The position numbers were made by a program, and so were the translations under genes. 64,000 bases of DNA from Cordilura impudica (Eukaryota; Arthropoda; Insecta; Diptera; Scathophagidae): NCBI GenBank assembly GCA_963682025.1, contig OY821519.1, positions 95,222,585 through 95,286,584 on the forward strand, in the 5' to 3' direction. The notes under the pieces are model-generated. The model made no database searches. It had not been told where the DNA came from and saw only the letters and a program-made list of their open reading frames with translations. This document shows positions 10,200 through 21,346 of this stretch, in pieces; within the stretch, counting starts at the first letter, position 1, and every line of letters begins with the position of its first letter.

Positions 10200-11664
10200 C
10201 AATAAATTTTTACCGTTTTTAGGTTCTGTCATGGGAATATCTAAAAATTAAAAATTTTGGAAGCATTTTCCAACAAATTCAAGCAACAGAAAATCGGTTC
10301 TTTACAGACATTGTGACACGATTTATAAAAGGGAAAATGTTAATAAAATGAGAAAACATTTAATTAATTGTATTAAATGTCCAATTATGGTGAAACGAGA
10401 TATTGTTAAAACGAAACAAGACGAATTCACAACAATTTCAAAGGAAAATTCCACTTAATCCAATGATGTCTTAAGCTCATGGAATTCTGTCCAAGCAACA
10501 AACTCATGCCAAATAATGGGCAGTGAGTATAAAGAGAACGTCCATGAGAAAATGTTCAGGGCTATTATTGTATCTTAGCTCCATTTTCAATCGTGGAACA
10601 TCCGCTCTGGGTACATTTTTTTGAAAAATTGTAACCTTCATATAAATGGCCAAACAGAAAGGCTATTTCTAGTAAACAAAATATATTATGAAATGGCAAA
10701 CCATATTACTAAGCAACGAAAGTCATCATCTAGAGTGTGACGGTTGGAGCAATATTCATAGTGAAGGTGTAATAATTTTTCTAATATCTAAGCCAGAGAT
10801 AGATTTTGTTTGTTACTAAGCAACTGAAGTCATAAAGGTACTTCCATATAGAGTATGACGGGTTGAGCAATATACGTAGTGAAGGGATAATAAATTTTCT
10901 AATATCTAAGCCAGAGGTAGTTTTTGTTCGTTGTTTGGCAACGGAAAGCAACAGTTACACTTTTGTTTATCTCGCTGAAGAAGTTATAAACGTAATGAAG
11001 GAATACGGCGAACAAAAGTTGATAGTTTTGATTGGTGACAATGCAAAAAATATGCAAGATGCATTTAAGGAAGTTAAGAAAGCATAGTAGCCCCACATAG
11101 TACCTCTGAATTGTATAGCACATTACCTCAATTTAATAAGTGATGATTTCTTAAAATATTCTAAGTTAAAGAAGAGATTTATTTTTATTAGTTATTGAGG
11201 AAAAACAATAAAATACAGTCAAGTTTTGTCGTAGTTGCTTTCTAAGACGAGATGGGGCAGCTACGAAACATCTTTAAAAAGCTTGATAAACTGGAAAGCT
11301 CCGCTTCAAGCTTTGGTTGTTTATGAAAATGTGAGCCTAAAGGCTACAACAAAATCATCACTGTTAAATAAATAATTTTGGAATATGCTGGATTTCAATT
11401 TAAAACTATTTCAGCCAATGGTTCAATGAATAACTACTTTTTGTAATCCAACCAATAAGTTATTCATCAAATATATTTTGCTTTTAAAGACATTCACAAT
11501 AAGCTACAAGATATATTCATAACAATATCTGAAATTGACGATAGTGAAGAACAACAATTATTGTCTTTGATAATGGATGAAAAAGTTTGGTGCACCAATA
11601 CATTTGGCTGCTAGTTTTCTTGACCCCATTATTGAAGGGCACGATTTAAGTTCATCTAATTATA
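10200..11664 (+). pseudogene. hAT transposase relic, 5' part (BED finger)
   Basis: Scattered frames give a hAT-superfamily protein: a BED-like zinc finger (CDTIYKRENVNKMRKHLINC near 10318-10377), APFSIVEHPLWVHFFEKL near 10575-10630, GDNAKNMQDAFKEVKKA near 11034-11085 (the position of a catalytic Asp in hAT), then CIAHYLNLI and LAASFLDPIIEG near 11610-11640. Many stops and shifts. A segment of about 123 bp is duplicated in tandem (10713-10806 against 10836-10934). The gene is cut at 11664 by a Helitron and ends at 12506. Confidence 0.75.
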
Positions 11665-12025
11665 CTAGCAGATTCCAGCCCTCGAAATTCGAGTGCAATT
11701 TCTAGGCAGCTTTATTTTTTAACTTAGCAAATTCACAAACCAACACTTTTATGGTTTATTATTATTGTGAATGAAGATAACAAAATCATTAACAAAATCA
11801 TTAACAAACACATTAACAAATTTAATGAAACACACACAGCTTATTTATAATTTTCTATATGTGTTAGTAGCAATTTTAAATGCGATATACTCAAAATAAA
11901 GACAAAAATTTGAAAATCTGTAAATCTGCAAAACGGCTAAAAAGAAATACCTTTCAAATAGTATACGTTTGGTCAAAATCGGGATAAAACGGTAGAACAA
12001 AACATCGGTCACAATAAATCGCCTT
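11665..12025 (-). mobile_element. Helitron family N, copy 2
   Basis: Minus orientation: the 3' terminal CTAG is at 11665-11668 next to the hairpin CTCGAAATTCGAG (11681-11693). The internal sequence matches copy 1. The 5' terminus stops at AAATCGCCTTG near 12025 and lacks the usual TATTAATATTATAGA, so that end is damaged. It lies inside the hAT relic. Confidence 0.8.
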
Positions 12026-12506
12026 GTCGATGCAGTTTATTTACGATGTGGGTATCAATTTTAATATAAATGTAATGATAGACCCAGCATATTATAAAGC
12101 TAGAGAAGCCTAAATATCTTTTATGGAGCAGCATACAAGAAATATAAACTTCTGCACTTGCGCGTCCACAGAATTGAGCACGATAGCGGTTCGTATATTG
12201 GCTACTCCGTGCACTTCAGCTGCCACTGAATGCCCATTCAGCACTCAAACTTTCATCCACTCAAAGAAACGAAACAGATCAACTGCAGATAATGCCGGAA
12301 AATTATGTTTTCTAGCATATAATTGGAATTTCTTTGATAAAGACATGCGACACATGGGTACTTCCTTAAAAATTTTGCCGGGGTTGAAATCATCATCAAT
12401 TCATTTGAGGAAGTACCTTCCACTAACATTGATATCACCCATTCTTGGTGTGAAACTGACAACGAACAGTGACAATGATTTGATTGATTTCATTTCGTAT
12501 GTATAA
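12026..12506 (+). pseudogene. hAT transposase relic, 3' part (dimerisation domain)
   Basis: The open part 12123-12506 contains LSTIAVRILATPCTSAATEC and PFSTQTFIHSKKRNR, then AGKLCFLAYNWNFF, the hAT C-terminal dimerisation (hATC) signature: L..IA..IL..PCSSAATER.FS followed by the helix before YNW. This identifies the superfamily firmly. It is the end of the gene that starts near 10200. Confidence 0.8.
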
Positions 12507-12756
12507 TGTAATTTAATTTTGCAAAAATAATTACTTCTATATATTTAATATAGTTATTGGCTTTGATTGTTATTTTTCAAATGCTCCGTATGCATTTTTG
12601 TGTTTACTTATAAAATTTATTATAAAATAACAGCTCAATTCCAAAACCTGCTATGTATGTCGAAAAAGTGAGTTTCGCAGGAGAAGCTCTTAAAGTTTAC
12701 GGATGATATCTCGAAAACTATCTGAAGTAGAACTTTGAATGTTTCAGTGTTTTTAT

Positions 12757-13254
12757 CAGAGTTCAGAAAAAAACACACACTGAATAAAAAACTCGTACAT
12801 GTATGTAAACAAACATAGCTCAGACCAACAAACACATATTTTTTTTTCATAACAATTATGTGTGATTCTAAATTTTGTACGGTGCCCAACACAATCATGA
12901 CTGTGTTTCGTTTTAATATGTAATATGTAATATGTACGCGTTGAAGAGTACATCTAAAAAATAAAAACATTACCCGCGATATTAAAACGAAATGTTCTGT
13001 TTTTTAGCAGTACACGTGCAAGAAAACTAACTTAAAATAAAGCTACACTCGAATGTATGTGGTTTATGTGTGTTCGAAACAAAAAATACGTGATAGAAAA
13101 ATGTTCGTGTAGATAACGAAATATTAAAACGAAACACAGTCATGATTGTGTTGGGCACCGTACAAAACACATAATCGATATGAAAATAAAAATATTTGTT
13201 GGCTGCTTTAGAACAGAACATTATGTGTTTCATATGTGTATTATCTGAACCTTG
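12757..13254. mobile_element. hAT-type foldback MITE, copy 1
   Basis: A 498-bp element flanked by a perfect 8-bp duplication GTTTTTAT (12749-12756 and 13255-13262). The termini CAGAGTTCAG and CAAGGTTCAG (inverted) fit the CA-rG ends of hAT elements. Most of it folds back on itself: CGGTGCCCAACACAATCATG near 12880 pairs with the inverse near 13140. The second copy is at 21639-22479. Confidence 0.85.
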
Positions 13255-13262
13255 GTTTTTAT

Positions 13263-14794
13263 TAAAAATTTAATATAATTGTTTTCGCGCTATCGAATTC
13301 TAAAACTTTTAAATCTGTAATACTTAAAAATGACATAGCATTCTTTAGCACGCACACAAATTTATCAAATAGTCGTGTAAGTCGACTTAGCATCTTTTTA
13401 TGTTTCTTCAATGTTTTCGTTGGTGGTCCAAGTATACAAAAATTTATTGTTTGACTTGGAAAATATCTGAAGTATTAAATTAAACCTGGTTACATAGACG
13501 AACATATATTTTAAATTATTATTAATACGAGTAACCAAACTTTCTTGTTGGTCAGTGTCCTTTAACTCTGTTAATTTTGATTCCAATATAAATGGTGATT
13601 GAATTTAGTGTCAATCAGATCCTTTTCATGCTCATTCGGGTTTTTAAACTTTTCACAAAAATCACATTTATTTTTTTTTGTGGAATAGGAAATGATATGT
13701 TAAAAGCATTTTTAAAAGTGAGGCGATATTGTGGTAACTTTACCTTTAAATTGGCATCATGTCCCTTTTCGATAAATCATTATTCATAAACGATACATTT
13801 GTGCCACTGATGAGATCTCTCCATCTAAGTACATCTTCTGTGATCCTCTTCCGCAATAGCGGGATTCTGCTAAAGGAAACTCGTTAACGTGTATTTTTAT
13901 AATATTTTGAATTTCTATTATTTGATTATTTGACTGAGTTATTTTTCCTCTTTTGTCCGGTGTATAACAGTTTCAATCGTTGGATATGTTATTGAAAGTG
14001 TGTTCAATAACATAGTTTTGCATACTGGTACCCTTGTTTCCATGTTGTCTATTTGAAAGCACTTTCTTAACTCTGTTTTGTGAAACTTTCTGTATTTCTG
14101 CACATCTTTTTTTTTTATATAATGTTATTATAAATATTTTAAATATATGCCCATTGAAGTTTCCAGTGTTATAAAAGTATTCAAAATTTGCATTTTATTT
14201 TCTTCAGATACTTTTTGGTAACATTTCATTCTACAGAACTCTCCACAAGATTTTTATACCTCTTTCCTTGGCTTTCGACAACCACTTCCATTTAAATATG
14301 TACTCCCTACCTCGGTTTTTCGAAGCTTTTGCCTTATGTTTGAGAAAATTTTTTAAAGGTGGTGCATTTAAATATGGGTTTAAATTCTTTTTTGCTATTT
14401 TCGGTGTGATGGGGCTGCACGCCTGAGCCGATTTCAATGAATCTGTATCAAATGACACATTTATTGGGTCATATTCGCTGATACTCCAGGAGAGTGGTTC
14501 TCAAATGACACTTTAAACTCATACTCTCTGGCTGTCTGTCATTCGTGGGCAAGCCCATTATCCCATCTTTTTGGAAAATATCCGGGAATTTATCTATTTT
14601 TTCCTAATTATCCTACTACAACGGACATTTGCAAATAGGGTATTTACTATCTCCATCTCTACACATTACTTAATTGGTTAACCTGAATTTGCACCATCAT
14701 CCCGACTGGCTTGATCATTACTCAATCAATTTCTACATGATTATTTCCTGTGGTTAACCTGAAATCATATAAAATTATGTCTTAATTTTTTTTA
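13263..14794. other. No recognisable gene
   Basis: AT-rich sequence. A minus-strand frame at 14231-14458 (ending KNRGREYIFKWKWLSKAKER) is basic but I do not recognise it, and it is flanked by stops. No repeat shared with the rest of the window was found. Confidence 0.5.
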
Positions 14795-14871
14795 GATATT
14801 TATTTATTTATTTATTTAGTCTACTGATTTACATCTTACAGACTATAATAATGTTTATACAATAATTATTA
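14795..14871 (-). mobile_element. LINE 3' tail, minus strand
   Basis: ATTTATTTATTTATTTAGTC and the bases after it are, read on the minus strand, a 3' end followed by (TAAA)n, the same style of tail as at 4068-4092. Probably the tail of the RT fragment at 15476-15825, separated from it by later insertions. Confidence 0.55.
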
Positions 14872-15238
14872 CTATCAGATTCCAGAGCTCGAAATTCGAG
14901 TGCAATTTTTAGGCAACTTTATTTCTCAACTTAGCCAATTCACAAACCAACACTTTTTGGTTTATTATCATTTTTAATGAAGATAACAAACTCATTAACA
15001 AAAACATTAACGAATTTAATAAACACACACATAGCATATGTATAATTTTATGTATGTGTTAGTAGCAACATTAAATGCAATTTACTCAAAATAAAAGAAT
15101 AAATTTTAAAATCTGTAAATCTGGTGAACAAATAAAAAGAAATACCTTTCAAATAAAATACGTTTGGTCAAAAGCGGGCTAAAACGGTAGAACAAAAAAT
15201 CGGTAACAGAAAATCGCCTAGACTATTAATATTATAGA
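14872..15238 (-). mobile_element. Helitron family N, copy 3
   Basis: Minus orientation. The 3' end at 14872 (GATAG|T instead of CTAG|T) is followed by the hairpin CTCGAAATTCGAG, and the 5' end A|TCTATAATATTAATAG is at 15238. The interior is like copies 1 and 2. Full length, about 367 bp. Confidence 0.85.
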
Positions 15239-15328
15239 TTTTTAAGTTTAAAAGCTTACAACATGAATTAATTGAAAACATTAAATAAGTTCAACTTAAA
15301 ATTATTTTTATTTAAATTGAAATTGAAA

Positions 15329-15455
15329 AACTCAGAAAGTGATTCTGAGTCGATCGGTATAATAAAAGATGGGTATAAGTCAAATATTTTTGGTAGTTAC
15401 AAACAGCAGCACAAAGTCATTATACCCAAACCACATAGTGGTATAGGGTATAAAA
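15329..15455 (+). mobile_element. DINE-1-like element, copy N (3' fragment)
   Basis: Only the last part: ACTCAGAAAGTGATTCTGAG, TCGATCGGTATAATA, and the terminal hairpin TTATACCC...GTGGTATAGGGTATAA. Confidence 0.8.
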
Positions 15456-15475
15456 ACTGCATTATAACAATGGGT

Positions 15476-15825
15476 ATAAGACATAACGCAACATTTATCA
15501 ATATTTGAAACAAGTCTGTTTAAATCACACCACTCTTTTAGTGATATCAAATCTTTTTGAAGCATAACTGAATGTGATATACTTGTAATATCAGCAAATA
15601 ATTTAAAATCATCGGCAAATAATAATGGTTTACAAAATTCCAAAGAGTCAGTTAAGTCATTTATAAAAATTAAAAATAATAATGGGCCTAAATTTGTTTC
15701 TTGAGGCATACCAGAATATGAATTAATTACATTGTCAGAAAAGCATGAACTAATTTTAACTAATAATTTCCTATTTATGTGTAAACATCTATATGCTCAG
15801 GGGGGTAAAAATCTATTGTACAATA
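15476..15825 (-). pseudogene. LINE reverse transcriptase fragment (CR1-like)
   Basis: On the minus strand it reads YRCLHINRKLLVKISSCFSD, SYSGMPQETNLGPLLFLIFI (usual form SGVPQGSNLGPLLF) and LLFADDFKLFADITS with the catalytic FADD, then SLKEWCDLNRLVSNIDKC. This is RT motifs 4 to 6. It ends at the DINE-like fragment at 15455. 5' and 3' parts are missing. Confidence 0.75.
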
Positions 15826-16027
15826 CAATCACAAAAACAGCATAAGAAGTAAAAAGTAAAACAAAAACGGTGTGAACTATGAGTGTGTTGGTGCAAAGAT
15901 TATGATATAATATTATTTCAGCTAATTCAACAACCTATTCTATAACAAAGTTAAAAGTTTCACAATATAAACGTATAACATATAATTAAACAACCCCACA
16001 AATATAACGCAATTATTAATATAAATA

Positions 16028-16400
16028 CTAGCACATTCCAGCTCTCGAAATTCGAGCGTAAATTCTAGAAAACTTAATTGTTTCATTTAATAAAAACCCT
16101 AATGGTATGCTTCACAATTCAACGCACTTTAAATGAAGAAAACAAACTCAACACATTAACACAAAAACATTAACAAATTTAATAAACACACACATAGCAT
16201 TGTATAATTTTTTGTATTTGTTAGTAGCAACTTTGAACGGTCATAACTCCAAAAAAATATTCCAGACGATGAAAAGCTGTAAATCTGGGTAACAGCTAAA
16301 AAGAAATACCTTTAAAATGATAATTTTTTATGAAAATCGGGGTAAAACTGTGAAACTTACATCGGTAACAAAAAATCGCCTAGCCTATTAATATTATTGA
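16028..16400 (-). mobile_element. Helitron family N, copy 4
   Basis: Minus orientation, CTAG at 16028-16031 then the hairpin, 5' end TCAATAATATTAATAGGC at 16400. It sits between two copies of a short host sequence (TTTCAGCTAATT at 15917 and 16404). Confidence 0.8.
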
Positions 16401-17835
16401 CTATTTCAGCTAATTGAACAACCCCAACTATAACAACCAGTTGAAATAATAAATAATTTTTATATTAGCTGAGCCCCTGCAGTTGTTTGCTATAAGTGAT
16501 ACATAGATGGCGCTTTCTGTTTGATTTTCATTGATGTGTAATTAGATGTTTACACATGTCCCCTGTGATCGGACTCACACAGTTTTTATTTATATTAATT
16601 TTATTGTTGCTTAGTGAGTTATAAAAATATTAAGTCTAAAAAAAGTATATACTTAAATATTTAGTTCAAAATTTATTTCAGAGTTTTTAATACGAGAAAC
16701 AGCTTTATAGGAAGGGCACACAAATAAATTCCATACTTATTGTTATTTCGACTTCATACATATGTATGTTTATTATAGTACCTTTTGTCATAAAAATATT
16801 CCTGATATTTTCGTAAGTACATACAATGGAACTTTTTCTACAAATTCCTATACATGTTTCAATTTCCACTTTTTTTTTACAACTTTCAACAACAATTGTA
16901 TGAAATGCACAAAGTTTTCTTAATCTATGGCGACATATTGTCAACTAGGCAAAATTCTTTGGTAACAAAAAAAAAAAAAACAACAGCAACAAAAAAGTAG
17001 AAAAGTTGTATACATATACATAAATCAAAAGTTTTGTATTATTCGACATGGAATGCCGCAGAAAATTACGCTACAACTCCAGCACATAAGGAAATGACAT
17101 GCATTGCAATAAAGGACAACATGCAAACACACAGCCACACACACTCTCGTTCATGGATGTTCATTTCATTTAAGCCAATTCACCGCTACAAAAAATGTGA
17201 ATTTAATATTTGATTATGATCAATTCATCAAAAAAAAATAGGTTCATAAATGTTTGTGTTAATAGTTTTTATAATTTATTGTTGTTGTTTTTGGGTTTTC
17301 AGCTTCTACAGCTACAGCTTCGTTCAATTAATCGAGATATTTACTCCATTATTATAAACAATTGCTGTAGATTAGTTTATCAAAAAATAGCATATGATCT
17401 CTAGAAATCATACCTAAGTAATATTTCTTGTATTAAATTTATTTTTTTAAACTTAGATCTCCAGATTTAAAAAAACTTTTGTGCCGAAAGATATTCTGAT
17501 TGATTTTTTTTTTTTCCAAATATGTGATGCCAGCATAATATTAACATCAGATTAAAGATTATCATTTCCTGATTTCAAAAATCTTGGCTCATCCATTCAA
17601 AGATTATGCTCTACAGATTATAAAATTTGTTTGCATTCCAAAAATATCGTGAGCAAATTTTGAGGAAAGGGAACTTCTTCACTTTTTTTAATTGTAATGA
17701 TTATAGGGGAAAATTTTTATTAAAATTCATTTAAAAAAATCCGAATAAATGCCCATCGCACGTATTAAAGGTATTTTAATACGTTTTATTTGTTTTTATT
17801 TTTAACCTTTAGGTCCCTCATATTGATCAGAAATA
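16401..17835. other. No recognisable gene
   Basis: AT-rich unique sequence with homopolymer runs (A near 16968, T near 17507). No coding pattern, tRNA or shared repeat was seen. Confidence 0.5.
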
Positions 17836-17839
17836 TTTC

Positions 17840-17900
17840 TTAATAATTCTAACAAACAAAGAATCAAAACGTACTTTCAGATATAAATATGGAAAAAAAA
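17840..17900 (+). repeat. Fragment of the ACACGGTGTTACA repeat
   Basis: TTCTAACAAACAAAGAATCA and CGTACTTTCAGAT match the interior of the repeats at 18880 and 22665. The fragment lies just before a DINE-like copy. Confidence 0.5.
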
Positions 17901-17924
17901 GATTTTTAAATAAAAATTTAATAT

Positions 17925-18370
17925 TTTTTGTATTTTAATAAATTTAAGTTAAAATCAGGAATCAGCTTTATATGTGGACAATGCCAAAGAATAGTCCTAC
18001 GGGGTTTATTTCTGGACTATTTATAAACGGGTGTAATAAACATACATATACAAAATTTAGTCTAGAGGTTTATGAGAATATGGATTTTATGGCAATTTAA
18101 ATCGATCTCGTAGGGGCCATTAGTATGGGGGCTAGGTCTGCACATTCACTGATTTTCGCCAAATACCATAGCAATTGCCCTATGGCCGACTAAAGTCTAT
18201 ATACCAAATTTCATCAAATTATTTTTATATTTGCAAACTGCAGTTTGATTACAGACATACAGACAGACGGACGGACGGAAGTGATACTTAGTCTATAATT
18301 AGCAGATACGTGTACTAACATCAGCATAAACTTATTATACCCTGGCAACAGAGTGGTATAGGGTATTAAA
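17925..18370 (+). mobile_element. DINE-1-like element, copy B (diverged, 5' truncated)
   Basis: Shares the ordered blocks AGGTCTGCACATT, TTTGATTACAG, the GACGGACGGACGG microsatellite near 18265 and the end hairpin GTGGTATAGGGTATTA, but with many substitutions. It is an older copy than A, K, L and M. Confidence 0.75.
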
Positions 18371-18820
18371 AGTAGCATGAAGTAAGCATAAAAATGTTTT
18401 ATAAAATATCTATTCTGAAGAAGTGATTTATCAAGACTTCCTAAGCACTAGTTAAAGCGTAATTTGCGGGATCTATAAAAGACAACTTCCATTCTGTAAC
18501 AACACATGTTAATTTCATTGGTTCTGAACCAGATTTTCACCACATCCGGATGCAAAAATGATATATATTTTACTTCTGTGGATACTCTTTTTTGGTGGGT
18601 AGCGAAAAAATTAAGTTCGTAAATTTGTTTTACCCCACCAATTTTTATGTTATTCATAAAGTTACTCTGTATTAAGATTCTATTTCTCCATATATAATAT
18701 TCTGAACACTTAAATCGTAAGTAGAAATTGTTCATAACTATCTCAGTATACATACATACCCACATACTTTGGTAGAAAATCTCTTTTTTCCAAAATGGTT
18801 TTCACTAAAGCCGAGAGCTA
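18371..18820. other. No recognisable gene
   Basis: A 105-residue minus-strand frame (18448-18765) exists, but it matches nothing I know and its codon pattern is AT-driven. Treated as chance. Confidence 0.4.
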
Positions 18821-18821
18821 A

Positions 18822-19092
18822 TTACACGGTGTTACAGTGAAAATATACTTTTAAAATAATCATACTGGAAAAAAATTTAACTTTAACAATTTTTATCCGA
18901 TTTTAACAAACAATGATCAATTTACTCACTAATAAACGTACTTTCAAATCAAAATAAGAAAAAATAAGTTTTCAAATAAAGTATTACAAAATAAATGGGC
19001 CAATGTTGGAAAAAGAAAAAATTAAAACATAAAATAGTTTGGAAAATATTTTCACATGGTTTGTTAAAAGTATAAACATACAGACACACATA
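18822..19092. repeat. TIR-type repeat, left part (ACACGGTGTTACA)
   Basis: Begins ACACGGTGTTACAGTG. From 18880 it matches 22662-22865 (TTTAACAATTTTTATCCGAT and following). The right end at 23060-23073 is the inverse TGTAACACCGTGT. Together these suggest a TIR element of about 460 bp; here the right half was lost where Helitron copy 5 lies. Confidence 0.55.
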
Positions 19093-19522
19093 CATAATAT
19101 TAATAGGTAAGGCGATTTCTTGTGACCGATTTCTTGTTCCACAGTTTTCTCGTGATTTTAACCAAACGTATCTCATTTGAAAGGTATTTGTTTTTAGCTG
19201 TCCACCAGAATAAAATGCATATAAAATTGCTACTAACACATACATAAAATTATACAATGATGTATGTGTGTTTATTAAATTTGTTAATGTGTTTGCAAAA
19301 ATAAAATGAGTTTGTTTTCTTCATTCACAATAATAATTGTGGAATTGAAAAAAAAATTTTTGGACGTAAACCAATAACGCAATCGATATTTAAAAAGTGT
19401 TGAATTGTAAATTGGCTAAAATTGATTAGCATACCTTTAGGGTTTTATAAAATAATTTATTAAATGAAAAAATAATATTTCCTAGAATTTGCACTCGAAT
19501 TTCGAGGGCTGGGATCTGCTGG
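19093..19522 (+). mobile_element. Helitron family N, copy 5
   Basis: The 5' end TAATATTAATAGGTAAGGCG lacks the leading TC; the 3' hairpin CTCGAATTTCGAG is followed by GGGATCTGCTGG|T at 19522. About 70 bp longer inside than copy 3. Confidence 0.8.
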
Positions 19523-19544
19523 TTACTGTTAATAGCTGAGCCGA

Positions 19545-20190
19545 AAATTAGCGGGTTCGGAAAAGTGGGCGTGTAACCTCCCATACAAATTAAATTTTCC
19601 ATATCCTATGACTTGAATAATATCAAAGGGATAATAACGATGTAATTTTGCAAGTTATTAGTGAGTAGCCATACTGAAAATGGGTGGTATCGGATCAGTA
19701 GGCATGGCACCTAACACTACAGAGTAAATATTTAATATCACATGTCTCGTGTATTAAGTCAGGAAGAACTTGAACCTTTGTGTGACGCCATCTTAGTGTA
19801 AGTAGCCTTACCAAAAATTGACGAGATCAGATAAATGAAGTGGTACCTTCCTTACGAAAGATATTTTTTAATACCATATATTTTGAGAGAGAGCTTTGTG
19901 AATATGTGTAAGGTTATCCACTATTACTATAAGCAGCTCTGACGAAAATTTCAGGGATCGGACAAGTGGTCACGTCACCTACCGTACAAAGTACACCTTG
20001 TATGAATTCGCAGCTTATTAATGTGAGTAGCCAAGTTGAAAATAAGCGCTATCGGATCAGAAGGCGATAGCCTTCTTCTTGACAGGGACAGGGAGTTCCT
20101 TGATATTAATCTTATATATTGCTGAAAGTGGATGGAGATGGATAAATGGACCTTGTAGCTCCCATACAAACAAATTATTGAATCCTACTA
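19545..20190 (+). repeat. Helitron-like family B, tandem modules
   Basis: About five diverged units of some 120-145 bp, each with GGATCAGTGGGCGTG-type and CTCCCATACAAA-type blocks and ...TTATTAATGTGAGTAG. The same modules occur at 37767-38124, 51895-52265 and 62620-63045, where Helitron-like 5' ends are seen. Here both ends are missing. Confidence 0.6.
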
Positions 20191-20339
20191 TATAAAAACT
20201 TTGGTTGGTATATATGCCTGACCTTCATGACTGAACAACTGAAGCTATGTATATACCTTATAATCAAACCATATCTTCGTGAGGTGTTCCGAACTATTTT
20301 GTTTGTTTTAGATCGCCCCTGGCTCAAATTTACAGCATA

Positions 20340-20871
20340 TCTATAATATTAATAGACAAGGCGATTTCTTGTGACCGATGTAAGTTTCACAGTTTAATCC
20401 CAATTTTAACAAAAAATGTATCATTTGAAAGATATTCCATTTTAGCTGTTACCCAGATTTAGAGATATTCATCGCCTGGAATATTATTTTGGAGTTATGA
20501 TCGTTTAAAGTTGCTACTAACCATACATGAAATTATACAATATATGTGTGTGTTTATTAAATTTGTTAATTTTTTTTTAAGCCTAGTTCCGCGAAGCCGC
20601 AGATTATAAGTTTTTGGGTCCAGGGATAAGCCGGATTTGGCTAGTTTTTGTAGCGACAGACCAAAGCCTCTGGTGGGAATCGAACCCACAACACCCGCAT
20701 GATAGGCGAGCACGCTACCTACTCACCTAACGGTGTTTGTGTTAATGTGAGTTTGTTTTCTTCATTTGAAATGAGTTGAATTGTGAAGCATACTTTTAGG
20801 GTCTTTATTAAATGAAAAAAATAAAATTTCCTAGAATTTTCACTCGAATTTCGAGTGTTGGAATTTGCCAG
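20340..20871 (+). mobile_element. Helitron family N, copy 6, carrying a SINE
   Basis: 5' end A|TCTATAATATTAATAG at 20340, hairpin CTCGAATTTCGAG near 20843-20855, 3' end TTTGCCAG|T at 20871. A tRNA-derived insert lies at 20572-20733. Confidence 0.85.
20572..20733 (-). mobile_element. tRNA-derived SINE
   Basis: On the minus strand the 5' part is tRNA-like: a box A match TAGGTGAGTAGG, an anticodon-stem-like CTCGCCTATCATGCGGG, and a perfect box B GGTTCGATTCC followed by a CCACC stem. A tRNA-unrelated body follows (20580-20655) and then an A-tail (T run at 20571-20579 on the plus strand). No CCA-ready acceptor stem or closed cloverleaf is evident, so I call it a SINE rather than a tRNA gene. Clear target duplications were not found. 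Confidence 0.7.
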
Positions 20872-21201
20872 TAATATATTTATACAGGAGTGTCTTTGGG
20901 AAAACTTATACCCAATAGGTGGCTCTCTCAAGGCCAGTCGATGCAATTCTGTGGCTAGGATTTGGAAAATTCATGCTTTGCTCATAGTCAATTACATACA
21001 GCTTGCTCCAGAGTTGGTAAGGCAAATGGTTTTCCTGTATTCGCCGAAAATGAAATAACACAAAATATTTAATCTACATATTAATACGTGAAGGAAAATT
21101 TTTTATGTTTTAAAAATATATTAAATTAAATAAAATAAAATATTTATAATAATTCGTTACACCCTGTTAATGCGAATGATTTAAATTGTGTATCACACGC
21201 C
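20872..21201. other. No recognisable gene
   Basis: A 67-residue plus-strand frame at 20855-21058 starts inside the Helitron; it includes CLWENLYPIGGSLKASRCNS and could be a relic of a transposon gene, but I cannot name it. Confidence 0.35.
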
Positions 21202-21333
21202 CTGTGTTGAATTGTGAATTGCTAAAATTGATCAGCATACCTTTAGGCTCAAAAAATTAAAAAAAATTTAATGAAAAAATAATACATATTTGTTAGAACT
21301 TGCACTCGAATTTCGAGTGATGGGCTATACTAG
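21202..21333 (+). mobile_element. Helitron family N, copy 7 (3' fragment)
   Basis: Only the last 130 bp: TTGAATTGTGAATTGC, the hairpin CTCGAATTTCGAG, and the terminal CTAG|T at 21333. Confidence 0.7.
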
Positions 21334-21346
21334 TAATTTATTATTT

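Noticed and set aside
15797..16490. A hAT element bounded by CAGGGG at 15797 and CCCCTG at 16485
   Set aside because: Beyond six bases the ends do not match and there is no 8-bp duplication.
18448..18765. 105-residue minus-strand frame as a receptor or transposon gene
   Set aside because: No motif recognised, no similar frame elsewhere in the window, and its composition follows the AT-rich background.
20655..20733. A functional tRNA gene
   Set aside because: Box A and box B are present but the acceptor stem does not close, and the unit continues into a body with an A-tail, as in a SINE.
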